This document shows, in pieces, positions 10,149 through 19,826 of a DNA stretch of 64,000 nucleotides. This DNA comes from Legionella sainthelensi (GTDB taxonomy: Bacteria; Pseudomonadota; Gammaproteobacteria; Legionellales; Legionellaceae). The notes beneath the pieces were generated by a model. It saw only the letters and a list, made by a program, of their open reading frames with translations. It searched no databases and was not told the DNA's origin. The stretch covers positions 3,065,001-3,129,000 of the forward strand of contig NZ_LR134388.1 in assembly GCF_900637685.1 (NCBI RefSeq), given 5' to 3'. How positions within the stretch are numbered: position 1 is the first letter of the stretch; each line of letters opens with the position of its first letter. The position numbers were made by a program, and so were the translations under genes.

Positions 10149-10280
10149 ATGTCGTACCTGCCTGAAACCACCAATAAACCTAAAAACGACAAACCTGTCA
10201 AAGAAATTAAAAAAAATGAGCTTATTATTCAAAATATAAAAATTTTTCTCCTCATAAACTTATTAACCCAAAGCAAATGA
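10149..10280 (+). CDS. Short upstream ORF or detached N-terminus of the C58-like gene
   Basis: A 43-residue frame (MSYLPETTNKPKNDKPVKE...) preceded by AAGTGAG and a TATAAT at 10113-10118. Its TGA overlaps the ATG of the next gene (ATGA, 10277-10280). It may be the true N-terminus of that protein, separated by a frameshift, or a short translationally coupled leader. No similarity recognised. Confidence 0.35.
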   Translation: MSYLPETTNKPKNDKPVKEIKKNELIIQNIKIFLLINLLTQSK

Positions 10281-11104
10281 TCATGATAAATAGGGAAAAT
10301 AATTTGATTTCTTTTTGTCAGGCTAATATTTGCAATGAAGTTGCTGAAAACCCAAACAAATTTGAAACATTAAGCAAATTTAGACTCAAATTTAATGGGC
10401 TCTGTGAATTAATTTGCAATTATGTAATTATGCAAGATCTACTCGGTCGTCCAATTGTTAACAACAGTCGTAATGACCAGTATCAAAAAGACAACTTGAA
10501 TTGGTTTCAACATGGCGATGCAATTATGTTGGGAAAACCATCCGAAAATCATTTAAAAAAACAAATCGAGTTACCGTTATTAAATACGCCGCGAGTAAAG
10601 CAGAGTCATATACTGTATGTCAGCTCTTTTTTTGAAAAATGTAAAGCTTATTTATTCAACATCTATCCTCATGATATTTTTTCACACACCGAGAAAGTAC
10701 AGCAAAATGACGCTACGGCGAATAGAGCTGTATTGGAGGATAAATTAAAGTCTCTTGAGAATGGAATTAATATCAAATTTAGTGTTTTCAGCAAAGGTTT
10801 ATTCAGTTTTCAAGGACATTCGATGGTGATTAAGAAAACAGGTGAAAAGTATTCATTTTTTGACCCAAATTATGGTGAATACCCTAATTTAGATATCGAC
10901 AAATTATGCGATAAAATTAACAATGCAATGAAAGAATATGATGGAACACATATGGCATTTTTGAATGGAAAGGAGTACGTTGCGAGTCTAGAAAAGAATA
11001 ATGATCCCACAATGTCTGCTTTTAAAGAGAGTTATAAAAAAATCAAGTTAAAAGATCAACGTCCTGAAACCGCAGAGATAAAGCACGATTTTCTAAAAAA
11101 TTGA
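10277..11104 (+). CDS. Candidate effector, YopT/AvrPphB (C58)-like cysteine protease
   Basis: A 275-residue protein with the three expected active-site segments of peptidase family C58: Cys43 in FNGLCELIC, His181 in FQGHSMVI, and Asp196 in FFDPNYGEY. The His-to-Asp spacing of 15 residues equals that of AvrPphB and is one shorter than YopT. C58 enzymes are injected by secretion systems and cleave host proteins such as Rho GTPases or kinases; the substrate here is unknown. The N-terminus may be incomplete because a 43-codon frame overlaps the start by ATGA. No signal peptide is visible. The gene stands alone beside the decayed spmB copy, consistent with insertion by duplication or transfer. Confidence 0.68.
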   Translation: MIMINRENNLISFCQANICNEVAENPNKFETLSKFRLKFNGLCELICNYVIMQDLLGRPIVNNSRNDQYQKDNLNWFQHGDAIMLGKPSENHLKKQIELPLLNTPRVKQSHILYVSSFFEKCKAYLFNIYPHDIFSHTEKVQQNDATANRAVLEDKLKSLENGINIKFSVFSKGLFSFQGHSMVIKKTGEKYSFFDPNYGEYPNLDIDKLCDKINNAMKEYDGTHMAFLNGKEYVASLEKNNDPTMSAFKESYKKIKLKDQRPETAEIKHDFLKN

Positions 11105-11184
11105 TGTGAAATAAGATTATTAATCAGAGTTGAGCAAATTATTCCTGGTTAACCATCTGCATGAGCTGCACTAATTTATAAGTT

Positions 11185-11721
11185 TCACCCAAATAAGTAG
11201 CGACAGATCATTACAGCTGCTATGATGCCTGCCAAGTCGGCTAGTAAGCCCGCAGGAATAGCATGGCGTGTTCGACGAATACCGATAGAACCAAAGTACA
11301 CCGCAACGACATAAAAAGTCGTCTCTGTGCTTCCCATCATTGTTGCGGCGATTTTGGCGATTAACGAATCTCCACCGTATTGATGAATTAATTCCGCCAT
11401 TAATCCAGTCGAAGCGCTTCCTGAAAAAGGGCGGATTAAAGCTAAAGGTAATACTTCGGGTGGCATGCCAATCATCTCAAGAAGCGGGGCAAGCAACTTC
11501 GCTATTAAGCTAAAAAAACCGGAGGCTCGCAGCATTCCAATGGCAACTATCATTGCAATAAGATATGGGACTATATTTAAAATCGTATCAAAGCCTTGTT
11601 TCGCACCAATAATAAACGCATCAAATACATTAATTTTCTTAACTGCTGCAGCATATAAAGGAATACCCACCACAAATGCCAAAAGCATCCAATTAGATAA
11701 TTGATTCGCAAATCCATTCAT
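11185..11721 (-). CDS. spmB: SpmB-like nucleoside-recognition (Gate) membrane protein
   Basis: A 178-residue polytopic inner-membrane protein of the spore maturation B / nucleoside recognition family. Features visible are the YLIAMIVAIGMLRASG segment, the RPFSGSASTGLM motif, and GSTETTFYVVAVYFGSIGI. The biochemical role in non-sporulating bacteria is not established. Its start overlaps the stop of spmA by four bases, so the two are translationally coupled and probably form a heteromer. A decayed partial copy lies about 1.4 kb downstream. Confidence 0.88.
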   Translation of the reverse strand: MNGFANQLSNWMLLAFVVGIPLYAAAVKKINVFDAFIIGAKQGFDTILNIVPYLIAMIVAIGMLRASGFFSLIAKLLAPLLEMIGMPPEVLPLALIRPFSGSASTGLMAELIHQYGGDSLIAKIAATMMGSTETTFYVVAVYFGSIGIRRTRHAIPAGLLADLAGIIAAVMICRYLFG

Positions 11722-12323
11722 AAACTATTTGTCCTCTTAACACGAAACACGGGTAATTTAGCTAACTGTTTTACCGAAACAATCGCCACAAGTGTAGAAA
11801 TTATTGTTGCGATCAAAGAGCTAACAATCACGCCACTAGGATTAGTACTCCCATTTGCTGCTAAATACGCAACAGCGGTCGCTGGAATAAGTTGCACACT
11901 TGACGTATTAATTGCCAAAAAAGTACACATAGAATTTGTCGCAATTTTTGCATGCTCATTCAGAGTTTGGAGCTCCTTCATTGCCTGAAGTCCGAATGGG
12001 GTTGCAGCATTAGCTAACCCTAGCATATTAGCAGCAATATTCATCGTCATTGCTCCCATAGCAGGATGCTCTGGAGGGATATCAGGAAACAGCCATTTTA
12101 AAATTGGTCGAAGTAACTTTCCCAATAAAGTAACCAGACCTGATTCGGTAGCAATAGACATAATACCTAACCATAAGGACATAATACCTGCTAAACCAAG
12201 AGCTATTTCAAAACCTAATTTAGCAGAATCAGTAACAGCTCGAGCTACTTCATCGATTCGTCCCTCAATTACACCAACGATTACGGAAATAAATATCATA
12301 CTGAGCCAAATTATATTCAGCAT
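11718..12323 (-). CDS. spmA: SpmA-like nucleoside-recognition (Gate) membrane protein
   Basis: A 201-residue membrane protein matching spore maturation protein A: MLNIIWLSMIFISVIVG at the N-terminus, LGIMSIATESGLVTLLGKLL, and the NMLGLANAATPFGLQAMKEL motif characteristic of the family. First gene of a two-gene operon with spmB (ATGA overlap). It is divergent from the DUF1460 gene. Confidence 0.88.
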   Translation of the reverse strand: MLNIIWLSMIFISVIVGVIEGRIDEVARAVTDSAKLGFEIALGLAGIMSLWLGIMSIATESGLVTLLGKLLRPILKWLFPDIPPEHPAMGAMTMNIAANMLGLANAATPFGLQAMKELQTLNEHAKIATNSMCTFLAINTSSVQLIPATAVAYLAANGSTNPSGVIVSSLIATIISTLVAIVSVKQLAKLPVFRVKRTNSL

Positions 12324-12389
12324 TCTTGCTTCCCTCCTCTGGGACAGGTTAATATGTGCTTTTTATTTGGTTTTAAATTGAAAAAACTC

Positions 12390-13388
12390 ATGAAGTACAC
12401 ATTTACCCCTCTAAGACATTTGGTATTTATAACCTGCTTGAGCGCTTCAGTTGCTGGTTATACTTTTGACTCCAGTGCTACTGAAAAACAAGCTAACTCC
12501 TCAATAGCAGAACTATACCACAGACTAAATAGCATGCCGAATAATTCCATGCCAGCAAGAATTGATTGGCTTAGTGGTCAGTTTTTAGGGGTACGCTATT
12601 TACTAGGCTCGCTAGGAGAAGGCCCTAAAGCTTTGTACGATCAATTTCCTCAATATAGAGTTGACGCCTTTGATTGTGATACCTATGTCAACACTGTTTT
12701 ATCTTTAGCATTAGCAAACTCGCTTACATCATTTCAACAATGTGTAAAAGATATACGTTATAAGAACGGGACTGTTTCTTACATACAACGCAATCATTTT
12801 ACAGGCTTAGATTGGAATCAAAACAATCAACAAAACGGACTCCTCAAAGATATTACTCTAAGTTTCAAAGATCAAAACCATCAATCAGTGGCTAAAATTG
12901 CCGAGGCCGTTATTAATAAACCCAATTGGTACGCCTATAAAACCATTGATACAATTAGACTAGAAAATGCAACTAAAGAAACGACTGAAGAACGCCTTCT
13001 TAAGTTGAAAAGTGAGGGCTCCAAATTAGAAATTACCTCAGAACGAGTTCCTTATTTACCCCTCACCGCATTGTTTCCTGAAAAAAATAAACCCAATATG
13101 CATTTATTTGCACAAATTCCGAATGGAGCAATCATTGAAATAGTTCGCCCCAATTGGGATCTCAGCCAAAAAATTGGTACTTCATTAAATATTTCACATT
13201 TAGGATTCGCGATACGTAATAAAGGACAATTATACTTTCGACAAGCTTCATCAGAATATGGCAAAGTAGTTGATGTTCCACTGATTGAGTACCTTGAAAA
13301 AACCCTAGATAGCCCTACGATAAAAGGCATCAATGTTCAAGTGGTGTTACCTCAAAAACCATTAACAGACTGTAAAACAGCTGTTTAA
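12390..13388 (+). CDS. DUF1460 secreted amidase-like protein
   Basis: Predicted exported hydrolase of the DUF1460 family (NlpC/P60-related, N-acetylmuramoyl-L-alanine amidase-like). From [13 protein letters not shown] there is a signal peptide ending near [12 protein letters not shown]. The probable catalytic residues are Cys96 in [13 protein letters not shown] and His270 in [14 protein letters not shown] 12390 is preferred over 12354 because it puts the signal peptide at the N-terminus. It sits immediately upstream of pepA (17-base gap), suggesting cotranscription. Role in wall turnover is inferred from the family. Confidence 0.82.
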   Translation: MKYTFTPLRHLVFITCLSASVAGYTFDSSATEKQANSSIAELYHRLNSMPNNSMPARIDWLSGQFLGVRYLLGSLGEGPKALYDQFPQYRVDAFDCDTYVNTVLSLALANSLTSFQQCVKDIRYKNGTVSYIQRNHFTGLDWNQNNQQNGLLKDITLSFKDQNHQSVAKIAEAVINKPNWYAYKTIDTIRLENATKETTEERLLKLKSEGSKLEITSERVPYLPLTALFPEKNKPNMHLFAQIPNGAIIEIVRPNWDLSQKIGTSLNISHLGFAIRNKGQLYFRQASSEYGKVVDVPLIEYLEKTLDSPTIKGINVQVVLPQKPLTDCKTAV

Positions 13389-13405
13389 CATTTAGGATCA
13401 CAATA

Positions 13406-14857
13406 ATGAATTACGGATTAACTTCTAAACCTTCTCTATCGGCAAGTGAATGTCTTGTACTTGGGATATTTTCTGATACAGAGCCTACTGATTTTGCCCT
13501 AAATATAGATAAAGAACATCATGGCTTGCTGCTCAAACTGATTCGCAAAGCAACAGAACCAGGTGACTTACTTTGGCATCATAATTCCGAGGGGAGTGTA
13601 TTAATAATACAATGTGGTGAAAAAGAGAAATTCAATCCAAACCAATTACAAAAACGCTTAACAGAGGTAATAGGTGCTCTAATCAAACATCGTATCAACT
13701 CTGCAACTTTATACATACCACAAATTATGGGTTATTCCCCAGATCAACAACTGGAACAGATGATTGTCCTAATAGATAATCAGCGTTATCAGTTATTAGA
13801 TTTCAAGAAGAAAAAGGTACAACCACATCAACTAGAAACAATTACTTTTTATTTACCTAATGCCAGTGAACACGGGATCAAACTCGGTAAAGCCATTGCC
13901 AGCGGGGTTGAGCTAACCCGACATTTAGCAAATATGCCCGCTAATATTTGTACTCCTACCTATCTTGGTGAGCAAGCATTTCTGTTAGCAAAAGAGTTTC
14001 CTCAAGAAATAAGCTGTAAAGTCATGGGCCCAGAAGAGATGCGTGAAATGGGGATGGAAACGTTATTAGCAGTCGCTCAAGGCTCAGCTCAACCACCAAA
14101 ACTTATAGACATTCACTATCAAGGAGCAGGAAATAATCCACCGATTATTCTCGTGGGAAAAGGCATCACCTTTGATTCAGGTGGCTTATCCATCAAACCT
14201 GCTAATGCTATGGATGAAATGAAATATGATATGTCTGGAGCCGCTAGTGTCCTTGGAGCAATTAAAGCCTGTGCTCTACTAAAACTTCCTATAAATGTCA
14301 TTGGCTTAATTGCCAGCGCTGAAAATATGGTAAGCAGTACGTCAGTTAAATCAGGGGACATTGTTACTAGCATGTCTGGACAAACTGTTGAAATTATCAA
14401 TACCGATGCGGAAGGCCGTCTAGTATTAGCAGATGCGCTCACTTATGCTGAACGCTATAAGCCTGAATTTGTCATTGACGTTGCTACTCTAACAGGCGGA
14501 ATTATTGTCGCTCTGGGTACGGTCGCATCAGGGTTTATGACTCAAGATGAAGAACTAGCACAACTCATAGAAAAAGCTGCGAAAGAAAGTAATGACCGGG
14601 TATGGCGTATGCCCTTAGATGACGCTTACCAAGATGCGCTTGAAAGCCCGTTAGCAGATATGATCAATGCGGGTTTTGATAGAACGGCGAGTAGTGTTAC
14701 TGCTGCATGTTTCTTATCCCGTTTTACCGAAAACTATCGTTGGGCCCATATAGATATTGCAGGCACTGCTTGGATTTTTGGTAAAAATCGTAATGCCACT
14801 GGCCGACCTGTTCCTTTATTAATTCAAATATTACGCTATGCTGCAAATTCGCGTTGA
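13406..14857 (+). CDS. pepA: Leucyl aminopeptidase (M17)
   Basis: Cytosolic zinc/manganese aminopeptidase removing N-terminal residues from peptides. The 483-residue length is normal for PepA. The metal-binding region is visible as [15 protein letters not shown] and the family signature as [18 protein letters not shown]. The N-terminal macro-like domain covers about residues 1-160. A second M17 gene lies 3.6 kb downstream on the other strand (18457-19821). It overlaps holC by 20 bases, the usual pepA-holC arrangement of gamma-proteobacteria. Confidence 0.93.
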   Translation: MNYGLTSKPSLSASECLVLGIFSDTEPTDFALNIDKEHHGLLLKLIRKATEPGDLLWHHNSEGSVLIIQCGEKEKFNPNQLQKRLTEVIGALIKHRINSATLYIPQIMGYSPDQQLEQMIVLIDNQRYQLLDFKKKKVQPHQLETITFYLPNASEHGIKLGKAIASGVELTRHLANMPANICTPTYLGEQAFLLAKEFPQEISCKVMGPEEMREMGMETLLAVAQGSAQPPKLIDIHYQGAGNNPPIILVGKGITFDSGGLSIKPANAMDEMKYDMSGAASVLGAIKACALLKLPINVIGLIASAENMVSSTSVKSGDIVTSMSGQTVEIINTDAEGRLVLADALTYAERYKPEFVIDVATLTGGIIVALGTVASGFMTQDEELAQLIEKAAKESNDRVWRMPLDDAYQDALESPLADMINAGFDRTASSVTAACFLSRFTENYRWAHIDIAGTAWIFGKNRNATGRPVPLLIQILRYAANSR

Positions 14858-15272
14858 TTTTTACCTGTTAGCCAATGAGCAACATCACGCTCGTTGGTTA
14901 CTCGCATGCCGCCTCTTGGAAAAAGCTTATGCTAAAGGACATAAGGTTTATGTCTTGTGCACTGATAAAGAAGATGCTGAGTCGCTTGATGAACTCTTAT
15001 GGACTTTCAAAGAAGACAGCTTTATTCCCCATCATCTGCAAGGCGAGGGACCCGAGCCTCCTCCCCCTATTCAAATTGGATACGAGCGGGAACCTAGAGG
15101 ATTTAATGATATTTTGTTAAACCTTTCCAATAATATTCCTCCCTTTTACACTAAGTTTAAGCGAATCATGGAAATAGTCCTTAATAGTGAGACTGAAAAA
15201 GAACAAAGTCGCGCTCATTATAGAAGCTATAAGGCGAATGGGTGTGCATTGTATACACATATAATGAAATAG
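14838..15272 (+). CDS. holC: DNA polymerase III chi subunit
   Basis: Clamp-loader accessory subunit that, with psi, links the polymerase III holoenzyme to SSB. The 144-residue protein begins [27 protein letters not shown], the standard chi N-terminus, and contains the conserved LDELLWTF and FIPHHL segments. Its start lies inside the 3' end of pepA, indicating coupled translation. Confidence 0.9.
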   Translation: MLQIRVDFYLLANEQHHARWLLACRLLEKAYAKGHKVYVLCTDKEDAESLDELLWTFKEDSFIPHHLQGEGPEPPPPIQIGYEREPRGFNDILLNLSNNIPPFYTKFKRIMEIVLNSETEKEQSRAHYRSYKANGCALYTHIMK

Positions 15273-15494
15273 ATTATTTCAATAACTTGTTAATAAATCG
15301 ATATAAAGGAGAGCAATATTCTTATTCAGCAGAGGATCTCACGTCAATTTTTATTATATTCGCAACAGATTTACTCATAGAGTGCCTTTTCTTCAACCGA
15401 ACAAAACAGAAAAGCGATCCTTCAATTATTTACGCGACACAGGAGAACTTATCCTATAATTTACATATGATGTTTTAATGTTCCGAGATAAGTA

Positions 15495-16808
15495 ATGCCT
15501 CCTCCTGATACAGAACAATTATTAAGGCAAATAAAAAGCGCTCAAGAAGAGTTGCAGCAAAAAGCAATGAGTCCTAATCTACCTAAGCAATTGAAAACAG
15601 ATATTGAAAATTTATGTATAGAAACAACTTCTCGTTTAAAGGAATTAAGTAGTAATCCAGAACATGCTTTAAAAGATCTGCAAACTATAAAAAAAAATTT
15701 AGATAAAACGAATTTTCTTGTTGATAGTATTAATCTGACACTCACAGCCAAAGAAAGTAATCCTTCCTTTTTGACTCAATTATCCAGTGAAACGAGACGT
15801 ATTGGTGAAACTTTTGACGATATGACTTTCGATACTTCCAGGTCTATGGGTAATAAGTTATCGACTTGCATGAAAGCAGTTGTAACTACCTGTTTAGATA
15901 CAGTAATTGGAGCAAGTAAAGGAGTGCGTCAAGGTTTCGTTGAAAATGATGGGTTTTCTAAAACGATGGGAGGTGTGTTCAAAGGAGCGACTATGGGTGC
16001 AGCATTAGGAGGAGCAGGTGGGGTTGCAGACTCCTTTCTGAATGAGGATAAGAAAGCAAGAAAAATGATCGACAACCTCAGAATGGAACATGGTAAGGAG
16101 CTCCTAGCGCTTTATAAAAAAATTGAAAACAAGTCAGACCCTGCACTTGAAGCCAATAAAGCACGAATTGAAATTTTAAAGGAAGAAGGGAAATATTTAT
16201 CTGAACTAGAAACCCGATTAAATAGTAAACCAGAGAAGTGTGACGAAATTGTTGGCTCATTACGGGTCTTATCTCTAACTAGCGCTGGTTCAGCATTAAT
16301 GCATACAGCATTAGAAGTGATCCATGATTTTAGCTCTCCTCAAAAATTTGGTGGTTTAGAGGGAGCCAAAGCTCTAGAGAAATTAGGAAAAGAGGTGGTT
16401 AGTGCAACAAAAAATTTTAATGCTATTTTAGATGATTCCCAGACTTCTTTACCTTCTAAACTATTTAGTCTAACCAAAGCATTTGCTACAAGTACGGCAA
16501 ATGGATTACTCGGTTGTTTCAAAGGCATGGCAGAAGGATTTAAAGAAGGAAAAGGATTTTCAACCATAGAAAGCACAATGAAAGGAGCATTATTTGGTGG
16601 TTTTTCAGGTCTTGCCAGTGGATTTAACCAGTCGCTTGAAAAAGACCTATCAGCGAAAAAAGAAAAAGGTGATATTTTATTAGGAGCACCATCAAGTAGT
16701 TCCAAGCGAATTGATCTCGGCAGCACTCAAGAGCATGGCAGTGGTAGTAAAAGAGAAGAAAATTTGGATAAAAATAAAGAGCTTGATCAAGGTCTTCAAT
16801 ACTCTTAG
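15495..16808 (+). CDS. Unknown glycine-zipper protein with internal duplication, candidate effector
   Basis: A 437-residue protein of no recognised family. The N-terminal 85 residues look like coiled coil. Two related segments, about residues 100-185 and 300-380, each run from a helical stretch through a KG-x-x-x-GF-x-x-x-x-GFS motif into a glycine-rich helix (GVFKGATMGAALGGAGG and TMKGALFGGFSGLASGF), showing an internal duplication. Glycine-zipper helices can associate with membranes. The tail is hydrophilic and rich in Ser, Lys and Glu, compatible with a Dot/Icm translocation signal. No signal peptide. It stands alone between holC and an insertion sequence. Effector status is inference. Confidence 0.55.
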   Translation: MPPPDTEQLLRQIKSAQEELQQKAMSPNLPKQLKTDIENLCIETTSRLKELSSNPEHALKDLQTIKKNLDKTNFLVDSINLTLTAKESNPSFLTQLSSETRRIGETFDDMTFDTSRSMGNKLSTCMKAVVTTCLDTVIGASKGVRQGFVENDGFSKTMGGVFKGATMGAALGGAGGVADSFLNEDKKARKMIDNLRMEHGKELLALYKKIENKSDPALEANKARIEILKEEGKYLSELETRLNSKPEKCDEIVGSLRVLSLTSAGSALMHTALEVIHDFSSPQKFGGLEGAKALEKLGKEVVSATKNFNAILDDSQTSLPSKLFSLTKAFATSTANGLLGCFKGMAEGFKEGKGFSTIESTMKGALFGGFSGLASGFNQSLEKDLSAKKEKGDILLGAPSSSSKRIDLGSTQEHGSGSKREENLDKNKELDQGLQYS

Positions 16809-16940
16809 TTATAATCAATTCAAAACAAAAAGATTGCTCCTAATCATAAGGTAATCAATCCATGAATGACTTTATCTTACGAGACGCTCTTTGAGACCAA
16901 ATGCCCCTGCTGGGTGCTTAAGTGTAGTAGTTCAAACTTG

Positions 16941-18104
16941 ATCTGACAGTTGCCGGTTTTTCAAGAAGTGTCTGTCAGGTCAAATTTAGTTTATAAATTT
17001 TTCCATCCAGATTTGTTTGCTATCCATCAACGTTTGCATTGGTGTCCGCCCACAACACATTTTACCCTGATGAGTTCGCTCATTATTATAATATTGTAGC
17101 CATTCGTCCAGATCTTTTTGTAATTCCTCCATTGTTTCATAAATTTTCTTACGAAATGTAACCTGATAAAATTCCTGTAAAATCGTTTTATGGAAACGTT
17201 CACAGATTCCATTGGTTTGTGGTGAGTTTGCTTTGGTTCTTGTGTGATCAATATTGTTGATGGCTAAATAAAGCTGGTAATCATGTTGCTCCACCTTGCC
17301 ACAATATTCTGTTCCTCTATCGGTTAAAATGCGTAGCATTGGTAACGCGTACTGTTCAAAGAAAGGCAAAACCTTGTCATTAAGGATATCTGCTGAGGTG
17401 ATTGGCGTTTTAGTCGTATAAAGCTTAGCGAAAGCTACTTTGCTATAGGTATCTACAAAGGTTTGCTGGTAGACGCGACCGACGCCTTTTAATGTGCCAA
17501 CATAAAAAGTATCTTGGGAACCTAAGTAACCAGGATGAGCTGTGTCTATTTCACCGCAAGCCTCATCGTCAAATTTCTTCTTCTCTAAAGCAATAACTTG
17601 AGCCTCTGTCAAAATGATGCCCTCAGAAGCTACTTTGTCTTCTAGAGCTTTTAAACGGTCTTTAAAATTAGCTAACTGATGTCGTAGCCAAACACTCCGT
17701 ACGCCACTACCAGAAACAAAAATACCTTGTTTGCGAAGCTCATTGCTAGTGCGTTGCTGGCCATGCGCAGGGAACTCAATAGCATATGCTTTTACTGCTT
17801 CTTCAATAGATTCATCTACTCGATTTTTAACATTCGGTTTTCTTCGGCTTTGATCAAATAAAGCTTCAACTCCACCTTCTTCTACTGCTGACTTATAACG
17901 GTAAAATGTATCTCTGGATAAGCCCATTACCTTGCATGCTTTCGACACATTTCCTAATTCTTCTGCAAGATTTAGAAGACCAACTTTATGTTTAATTATT
18001 TTAACTGTATTATCTATCATGAGAGTTTTCCTCTTGGTTTTGTTTAAAGTTCGCACTTCTATCAAAACCGGAAACTCTCACTTTTTCAAGTACTTGTGTC
18101 AGAT
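16941..18104. mobile_element. IS481-family insertion sequence
   Basis: Transposase gene flanked by inverted ATCTGACA motifs: 16941-16948 and, inverted, 18097-18104. A further shared CCGGTTTT motif lies near each end in opposite orientation (about 16953 and 18064-18071). Exact ends and target duplication are uncertain because the ends also carry direct TTTTTCAAG similarity. Confidence 0.6.
16986..18020 (-). CDS. IS481-family transposase (rve integrase core)
   Basis: A 344-residue DDE transposase. The N-terminal helix-turn-helix reads GNVSKACKVMGLSRDTFYRYK. The rve core has candidate catalytic residues D in VDTYSKVAFAKLY, D in ILTDRGTEYCG, and E in NGICERFHKTI, followed by the typical YNNERTHQG motif. 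ATG 18020 has GAGG nine bases upstream and is preferred over TTG 18065. The frame is intact, so the element may still be active. No second copy is present in this window. Confidence 0.88.
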   Translation of the reverse strand: MIDNTVKIIKHKVGLLNLAEELGNVSKACKVMGLSRDTFYRYKSAVEEGGVEALFDQSRRKPNVKNRVDESIEEAVKAYAIEFPAHGQQRTSNELRKQGIFVSGSGVRSVWLRHQLANFKDRLKALEDKVASEGIILTEAQVIALEKKKFDDEACGEIDTAHPGYLGSQDTFYVGTLKGVGRVYQQTFVDTYSKVAFAKLYTTKTPITSADILNDKVLPFFEQYALPMLRILTDRGTEYCGKVEQHDYQLYLAINNIDHTRTKANSPQTNGICERFHKTILQEFYQVTFRKKIYETMEELQKDLDEWLQYYNNERTHQGKMCCGRTPMQTLMDSKQIWMEKFIN

Positions 18105-18132
18105 TAGGTCTAAACTAATTCAGCTTAAGTGA

Positions 18133-18423
18133 TTAATCCCATAGCACGTCTTTATCCTTTTTAATGGCTGCTTGTAATAAACTAATTAAAGGAACTGCAC
18201 GTTTTTTCAAACTGATTTGTGCCTCATTTTCCTCATCATCGTCTACTACTTTTTCCTCTTTGCCTAGGCTCGACTGTAATCTTTTCAAAGCATCAGGAAG
18301 ATCTTCAGATTTGATTGCGCCTGGGATTGCACCACTATGCCCCATTAAAAAGAGCAGACGCTTGGCTATATCCTCAAAATACATAATGTCTTCATAAGCA
18401 TCAGTGTGAAACGTAACTAACAT
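18133..18423 (-). CDS. DUF1840 protein
   Basis: A 96-residue cytoplasmic protein of the DUF1840 family, recognisable by MLVTFHTDAYEDIMYFEDIAKRLL, the LMGHSGAIPGAI region and ISLKKRAVPLISLLQAA. Function unknown. ATG 18423 follows AAGGAG by six bases. It lies 30 bases after the aminopeptidase gene in the same direction and is probably the last gene of a murJ-pepA2-DUF1840 operon. Confidence 0.8.
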   Translation of the reverse strand: MLVTFHTDAYEDIMYFEDIAKRLLFLMGHSGAIPGAIKSEDLPDALKRLQSSLGKEEKVVDDDEENEAQISLKKRAVPLISLLQAAIKKDKDVLWD

Positions 18424-18456
18424 CAAAATCTCCTTTTAATTTGTCTCATCCTGTAA

Positions 18457-19821
18457 TTATCCGTAAGTTTGTAGCAAATATGCCGCAATTGAACGAAAAC
18501 CCATTGCCTCACCACCCTCTGGTTTACCAGGCTTACTGCTTAAATTCCATGCCATAATATCAAGATGGATCCATGGGATAGTCTTTGACACAAATCGCTG
18601 CAAAAATAAACCTGCAACAATTGCTCCTGCATATGGATGATCACTTGCATTGCTTAAATTGGCAACATTAGAACGAAGAATCTCTTCATAGGCATCAAAT
18701 AACGGCAAACGCCAAACAGGATCAAGTGCTTTCATAGAAACATCACTCACTTCTGCAGCAAGCTTATTGTTATTCGTAAAAAAGGCGGCAATTTCACTTC
18801 CCACTGAAACTCGGGCAGCACCTGTTAACGTAGCAAAGTCGATTAATAAATCAGGTTGTTCTTCACATGCTTTCACTAGAGCATCAGCCAAAATCAAACG
18901 TCCTTCTGCATCAGTATTGTGTATTTCTACAGTTAAACCGTTGCGCATGGTTAAAACATCCCCGGGTCTAAATGCATCAGGTCCTATAGAGTTTTCTACT
19001 GCAGGAATCAACAGGTGTAATCGAACAGGTAAATTACGCGTCATAACCCACTGCGCCAGGCCAATTACATGGGCAGCGCCCCCCATGTCTTTCTTCATCA
19101 GACGCATTCCGTAGGCTGATTTAATGTCCAAACCGCCGCTATCAAAACATACCCCTTTTCCTACCAGAGTAACACGAGGATGGCTCTCATCACCCCAAGT
19201 TAAAGACAACAAACGTGGTGCAGACTTGGAAGCGCGCCCTACAGCATGAATGGCTGGAAAATTATCCGTGAGTAATTCGTCTCCTACCCATTGTTTAAAT
19301 TGTGCATTATGTGTATTAGCTAATTGCTCAACCACTTCAGCCATCTCTTTGGGGCCTAAATCACTCGTTGGCTTATTAATTAAATCTCGAACTAAAAATT
19401 GGGCTTGTACTAAATTTAAAAGATCATTTACCTCATCTGAGTTGATCACCAGAATCCGTGGCTTATTTTCGTTTTTTTTATAAGCTTCAAAACAATATTG
19501 TGCTAAAGCCCAATTCATTAATGCTTCCTGAGAACAAAAACCTTGGACCTTATAGGTATTAGGAGGAAGTACTAACGCCGCGTTTGCCATAGCTTGAGCC
19601 TGATTGTCCTCCCCGCAGCCTATATAAACTTTCTCAATGAGACCATCTGCATTAAACATGGTACAAGAATCGCCTATGTTTCCCTTAAATTGATATAAAG
19701 CAAAACAATTTCGTTCTGCAGACGTTAGCTTGCAACTCTGTTCTTCCCACTGCCCCTGTGAAATCAAATAAAGAGGAATAGCTCTATCACTCTGAGTTTC
19801 ATAAAATAATTTTGCTTGCAT
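18457..19821 (-). CDS. M17 leucyl aminopeptidase paralogue
   Basis: A 454-residue M17 aminopeptidase distinct from the PepA at 13406-14857. The metal ligands lie in GKGVCFDSGGLDIKS and [17 protein letters not shown]. The N-terminal domain is different from PepA's, resembling the shorter PepB-like branch. It is five bases downstream of murJ, indicating one transcript. Cytosolic peptide turnover is the expected role. Confidence 0.9.
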   Translation of the reverse strand: MQAKLFYETQSDRAIPLYLISQGQWEEQSCKLTSAERNCFALYQFKGNIGDSCTMFNADGLIEKVYIGCGEDNQAQAMANAALVLPPNTYKVQGFCSQEALMNWALAQYCFEAYKKNENKPRILVINSDEVNDLLNLVQAQFLVRDLINKPTSDLGPKEMAEVVEQLANTHNAQFKQWVGDELLTDNFPAIHAVGRASKSAPRLLSLTWGDESHPRVTLVGKGVCFDSGGLDIKSAYGMRLMKKDMGGAAHVIGLAQWVMTRNLPVRLHLLIPAVENSIGPDAFRPGDVLTMRNGLTVEIHNTDAEGRLILADALVKACEEQPDLLIDFATLTGAARVSVGSEIAAFFTNNNKLAAEVSDVSMKALDPVWRLPLFDAYEEILRSNVANLSNASDHPYAGAIVAGLFLQRFVSKTIPWIHLDIMAWNLSSKPGKPEGGEAMGFRSIAAYLLQTYG

Positions 19822-19826
19822 ATTTC

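Noticed and set aside
11185-12323. Sporulation genes implying a spore former
   Set aside because: SpmA/SpmB-type Gate proteins are widespread in non-sporulating bacteria and the rest of the window is gamma-proteobacterial.
15242-15478. 78-codon frame after holC
   Set aside because: GTG start inside holC, no ribosome-binding site, AT-rich low-complexity translation.
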